A DNA stretch of 64,000 nt, taken from the NCBI GenBank assembly GCA_047602475.1, contig JASGHE010000002.1, positions 1,116,001 through 1,180,000 of the forward strand. Direction: 5' to 3'. The DNA is from JAEUIE01 sp047602475. GTDB lineage: Bacteria > Planctomycetota > Planctomycetia > Gemmatales > HRBIN36. Below, piece after piece: positions 61,300 to 64,000 of this stretch. The translations under genes and the position numbers were made by a program. Every line of letters starts with the position of its first letter. The stretch's first letter is position 1. The notes beneath the pieces were generated by a model. The model made no database searches. It saw only the letters and a program-made list of their open reading frames with translations, and had not been told where the DNA came from.

Positions 61300-61386
61300 G
61301 CTCCTCCCCTTACCAAGGGGAGGTTGGGTGGGGTTAATGCCATCGAAAACTACCCCCTCCAACTCCCCCTTGGAAAGGGGGAGAGA
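61300..61386. repeat. Family B composite repeat
   Basis: CTCCTCCCCTTACCAAGGGG, AGGTTGGGTGGGGTTAATG, spacer, ACTACCCCCTCCAACTCCCC and CTTGGAAAGGGGGAG. Very close to the copy at 35725. Confidence 0.88.
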
Positions 61387-61447
61387 AAGATCAGTCGGTT
61401 GATCATTCTCGTAGAACAGAAGATAACAGATCTGAAGGATGAAATCC

Positions 61448-61846
61448 ATGAACGATTCAGAATTGAAACGGCTGCTTCAGAACACCCACACCATTGCCGT
61501 CGTTGGCCTCTCCGAAAAGCCCGACCGCCCCAGCCACCATGTCGCCGCCTACCTGCAATCGGTCGGCTACCGTGTCATCCCCGTCAATCCCTCGGTCCTC
61601 AGCATTCTGGGCCAGCGCTGCTATCCGACGCTGCGTGACATCCCCGAACCGGTCGATATGGTCGACGTCTTCCGCCGTTCCGATGCGGTCCCCCCCATTG
61701 CCCAGGAAGCCATCGCTATCGGAGCCAAGTCCCTCTGGCTCCAGGAAGGCGTGATCCACGATCAAGCAGCCGAAGAGGCCAGGACCGCCGGCCTGCAAGT
61801 CGTCATGGACAAGTGCATCCTGAAAGAGCTTGAACGATTGAGTTAG
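61448..61846 (+). CDS. CoA-binding-domain protein (YccU-like)
   Basis: A 132-residue Rossmann-fold protein of the succinyl-CoA-synthetase alpha-like CoA-binding type. TIAVVGLSEKPDRPSHHVAA YL (about 15-36) is the nucleotide/CoA loop; GYRVIPVNPSVLSILGQRCY, VDMVDVFRRSDAVPPIAQEA and GAKSLWLQEGVIHDQAAEEA follow in family order, ending VVMDKCILKELERL. GAAGGA eight bases before ATG 61448 selects this start over 61439. Cytoplasmic; role unknown beyond binding of CoA. Confidence 0.88.
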   Translation: MNDSELKRLLQNTHTIAVVGLSEKPDRPSHHVAAYLQSVGYRVIPVNPSVLSILGQRCYPTLRDIPEPVDMVDVFRRSDAVPPIAQEAIAIGAKSLWLQEGVIHDQAAEEARTAGLQVVMDKCILKELERLS

Positions 61847-61857
61847 TGGTCTGGTTC

Positions 61858-61942
61858 TCCCCCTTACCAAGGGGGAGTTAGAGGGGGTTGTTCTTGCGGT
61901 GAAAAGAACCCCACCCGGCCTCCCCTTGGTAAGGGGAGGAGA
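61858..61942. repeat. Family B composite repeat, inverted
   Basis: CTCCCCCTTACCAAGGGGGA GTTAGAGGGGGTTG, spacer, ACCCCACCCGGCCTCCCCTT GGTAAGGGGAGG. Opposite arm order to the copy at 61300, so the two copies flank the CoA-binding gene as an inverted pair. Confidence 0.85.
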
Positions 61943-62036
61943 TAGAAGGTGCAATTCACCTGAATCTGTCATCATCCCTGTTGCTATTCATCCCCACCAC
62001 AGTTAGCTTCGAGATAGACCGAACTCGGAGTCAGCC

Positions 62037-63416
62037 ATGAACGCTATGCCACTCGGTGCTTCTCGCCGGCAACTGGGATGGATGATCCTCGCCGGTGGCT
62101 TGACAGCTGCTGCTTTTCCTCCCCTCGGTGCCTACCCCCTCATCCTCGTCTCCATGGCCATGTTCATCTGGCTCCTTCGTGATCTCGATCAACAAACCGC
62201 CCGCAATCTAGGCGTTGTCTATGGCCTGACGCTAGGCCTTGGAACGATGTACTGGTTCTTCGTCGTCTTCACCTTCAAAGCCCTGCCGCTCATCTTCCTG
62301 ATGGCTCTCTACTTTGCATTGCTCGCTCAGTGCATCGCCATGACTCGTGGAATGTCTGCCCTGTGGCGAATCCTCATCACAGCCGCCTGTGCCGTCGGCA
62401 TCGAATGGTTGCGGGGCGATGCATGGTATCTCCGCTTCCCCTGGTACAATGCCCCTCATGCTCTGGCGCAGGAACCCTTCTTCATCGCCCCCGTTCGCTG
62501 GCTCGGTGCCTATGGCTTCTCATTCGTGCTCTGGGTCATCACCGCCGCCGGCGTCTTCTGGAAACCGTGGGCCTGGCTGGCGTTGCCGCTACTGTTCGCC
62601 GCCGGGTTCTTGCTGCCTGCCTTCGATGCCCCCAACCTGAAGGTACTTCTGGTGCAGGCCGAGGAGGAGCAGAACCTGGAACCGCTCATCGAGACCATCC
62701 CTACGGAGCGGGTCGATCTCGTTGTCATGCCCGAATACGCCTTTCACCGTTCCGTCAAATCAGCTCTGGCATCGCCGAAAGGCCCCAAAGCGGTAGCTCT
62801 TCGCACCCACGCCCCAGTCGTCTTCGGTGCCGTCGATGGTGGCGAGTATGGCACCCTCAACTTCTTCAACGTCGCTGTCGTGATCGACGCCGACGGCAAG
62901 GAACTGGGCACCTTTCCCAAGCAGCATCCGGTGCCTATGATGCTTGATGGCAAACCGGGCGACCGTCGCCCCGTCTTTTCCATCCCCGGCGGCGTCCTCG
63001 GCGTCTCAGTCTGTTACGACAACGATGCTCCGGAAGTGGATGCCTCCCTGGTGCGTGCCGGTGCCACGGTGCTCGTCGCCCCCACCTTCGATGCCCTCTG
63101 GTGGACGCACATTCAACACGTTCACCACGAACTGCTGACCCGACTTCGCGCCGTCGAAAACGACCGCTGGCTCCTCCGTGCCGTCTCCTCAGGCCGCAGC
63201 GAAGTGATCGACCCCCACGGCCATCCATCTAAAGAAGGCATCCCCATCGGCGAAAAGGGCATCTTCACCTTACCCTTCGCCCACCGCACCACCTTCGCCC
63301 TCGGCGGACAACTCTTTTGGATCGGCCCTGTCCTGTTCGGAATCTTGATAGGATTCGTGCTGATCAGGGGATTGCTGTTGTGGAAGATGAAGCAGACCGG
63401 GTGTTTTCGTGAGTAA
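62037..63416 (+). CDS. lnt: Apolipoprotein N-acyltransferase
   Basis: Transfers an acyl chain to the N-terminal Cys of lipoproteins on the outer face of the inner membrane. The 459-residue protein has six N-terminal membrane segments (about 10-200) with EWLRGDAWYLRFPWYNAPHA (about 125-144), then a nitrilase-like domain with catalytic Glu233 in VVMPEYAF, Lys295 in FPKQHPVPM and Cys326 in VSVCYDNDAPE. A last membrane helix ends the protein. It is about 50 residues shorter than the E. coli enzyme. The substrate lipoproteins in this window include the DUF1573 protein. Confidence 0.9.
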   Translation: MNAMPLGASRRQLGWMILAGGLTAAAFPPLGAYPLILVSMAMFIWLLRDLDQQTARNLGVVYGLTLGLGTMYWFFVVFTFKALPLIFLMALYFALLAQCIAMTRGMSALWRILITAACAVGIEWLRGDAWYLRFPWYNAPHALAQEPFFIAPVRWLGAYGFSFVLWVITAAGVFWKPWAWLALPLLFAAGFLLPAFDAPNLKVLLVQAEEEQNLEPLIETIPTERVDLVVMPEYAFHRSVKSALASPKGPKAVALRTHAPVVFGAVDGGEYGTLNFFNVAVVIDADGKELGTFPKQHPVPMMLDGKPGDRRPVFSIPGGVLGVSVCYDNDAPEVDASLVRAGATVLVAPTFDALWWTHIQHVHHELLTRLRAVENDRWLLRAVSSGRSEVIDPHGHPSKEGIPIGEKGIFTLPFAHRTTFALGGQLFWIGPVLFGILIGFVLIRGLLLWKMKQTGCFRE

Positions 63417-63453
63417 TCATTGTAGATGATAAGAGAATGTGTGCTGCTTGCTA

Positions 63454-63891
63454 TCAGGTCTGATTCTTCTCAGTGGTCAAAGCTGTTGTCTGCATGGATT
63501 GCGACGACATTGATTTTCTCAAAAGAAGACCGAGCAATAACATGGATAGGGTGACGACAATTAGTGGAAAAGCTTGATTGTCTTTGGAGATTATTATCAA
63601 AGCCAGTGCACTGGAAATGAAACCGCCGATGATAAACATCGAAGATGCAAGACGGGGTCGAGTTTTTGCCCAAATGCCTGCTAATAGCGATGCCATGGGA
63701 CCAGTAACCAGAAGTGCCAAGATAACACCAACCTCGTCCCACGTCTTATTGCCTAAAGGCAGATTGTTGATTCCTTGTTGGGCCACAAAAAGGATGATCC
63801 AGAATATTGCAATCAAACCTGAAACCAGGCCGTAGAACAAAGCGATTGTCGTCATGGTTTTTTGGAATTGCGATGTCTTTGCCTTCTTCAT
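63454..63891 (-). CDS. Small membrane protein of unknown function, 145 aa
   Basis: Four membrane segments predicted: MTTIALFYGLVSGLIAIFWI, VGVILALLVTGPMASLLAGI, LASSMFIIGGFISSALALII and LIVVTLSMLLLGLLLRKSMS. There are no conserved catalytic residues visible. The AT-rich codon use differs from neighbours, which may suggest recent acquisition. AGGTGACG lies just before the start. Confidence 0.6.
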   Translation of the reverse strand: MKKAKTSQFQKTMTTIALFYGLVSGLIAIFWIILFVAQQGINNLPLGNKTWDEVGVILALLVTGPMASLLAGIWAKTRPRLASSMFIIGGFISSALALIIISKDNQAFPLIVVTLSMLLLGLLLRKSMSSQSMQTTALTTEKNQT

Positions 63892-63954
63892 ATCGTCACC
63901 TACTCAAACAAGATGTGACAGAAGAGTGTATCAAAGACACATGCGGCGACAAAA

Positions 63955-63981
63955 GCAAAACCGGCGGGATAAACCCGCCGG
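63955..63981 (-). terminator. Terminator-like hairpin for a minus-strand gene beyond the window
   Basis: On the minus strand GCCGGCGGG-TTTA-TCCCGCCGG followed by TTTTGC. It lies 64 bases from the start of the small membrane gene and near the right edge, so it probably ends a gene that starts beyond 64000; the last codons there (TTA ATT GAA CAA TGA) could be its end. Confidence 0.5.
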
Positions 63982-64000
63982 CTCATTGTTCAATTAACAT

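Noticed and set aside
974..61942. CRISPR array among the many palindromic repeats
   Set aside because: The repeats are scattered, unevenly spaced and mostly inverted, and no cas gene is present.

Overview
The window looks like chromosomal DNA from a planctomycete, most likely of the Gemmata group. I base this on family content, not on a search: a Hanks-type Ser/Thr kinase with an extracytoplasmic tail, secreted Gfo/Idh/MocA and ThuA proteins, a DUF1573 lipoprotein, Uma2, DUF899 and DUF3052 proteins, a PilM-like cluster with Gly-rich partners, a MoxR/VWA pair, and short highly expressed-looking housekeeping units separated by dense palindromic repeats. I see no rRNA or tRNA gene, no insertion sequence, no prophage and no CRISPR array.

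Layout. 1-3.4 kb: a truncated GT39 glycosyltransferase and an MsbA-like ABC exporter (minus). 3.7-7.6 kb: a small conserved protein, acpP-fabF, an ArsC-like protein and two small genes. 7.7-18.9 kb: a run of plus-strand genes, nearly all broken by frameshifts (TPR-YggX fusion, UbiD, GlcD/GlcF-type oxidase, DUF1573 lipoprotein, ThuA, RuvX, MoxR-like ATPase). 18.9-21.5 kb: VWA partner and AlkD-like protein. 21.5-29.1 kb: an ArsR-led operon (SRPBCC, DUF899, small Cys-rich membrane protein) with a 20-bp palindromic operator candidate, then amidohydrolase, Uma2, PhzF, nitrilase and Gfo/Idh. 29.4-35.7 kb: DUF3052, a sugar-phosphate transferase for exopolysaccharide, DoxX-VOC pair, a secreted protein, VOC protein, a broken xylose-isomerase-like TIM barrel. 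35.9-39.9 kb: alpha ribosomal operon rpmJ-rpsM-rpsK-rpsD-rpoA-rplQ (minus), with repeats lodged in its spacers. 40.3-48.1 kb: membrane Ser/Thr kinase, a lone RecA-fold ATPase, an orphan membrane protein, a relic of a second kinase, and an acyltransferase/SGNH protein. 48.8-56.2 kb: PilM-like protein and two giant single-pass proteins with Gly-rich inserts. 56.4-59.9 kb: small anchored protein, DoxX-type membrane protein with a large soluble insert, Tat-exported Gfo/Idh oxidoreductase. 60-64 kb: zinc-ribbon membrane protein, CoA-binding protein, Lnt, small membrane protein.

Two window-wide patterns stand out. First, about fifteen genes need frame repair, clustered at 6.5-18.5 kb and 51-58 kb (plus one at 35.3 kb), while the genes between are intact; this points to uneven sequence accuracy more than to decay. 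Second, nearly every spacer is filled by one of about a dozen palindromic repeat families, some of which run into coding sequence. The most interesting biology is the PilM/Gly-rich envelope cluster, the DoxX-Gfo/Idh module, the TPR-YggX fusion and the ArsR operon.
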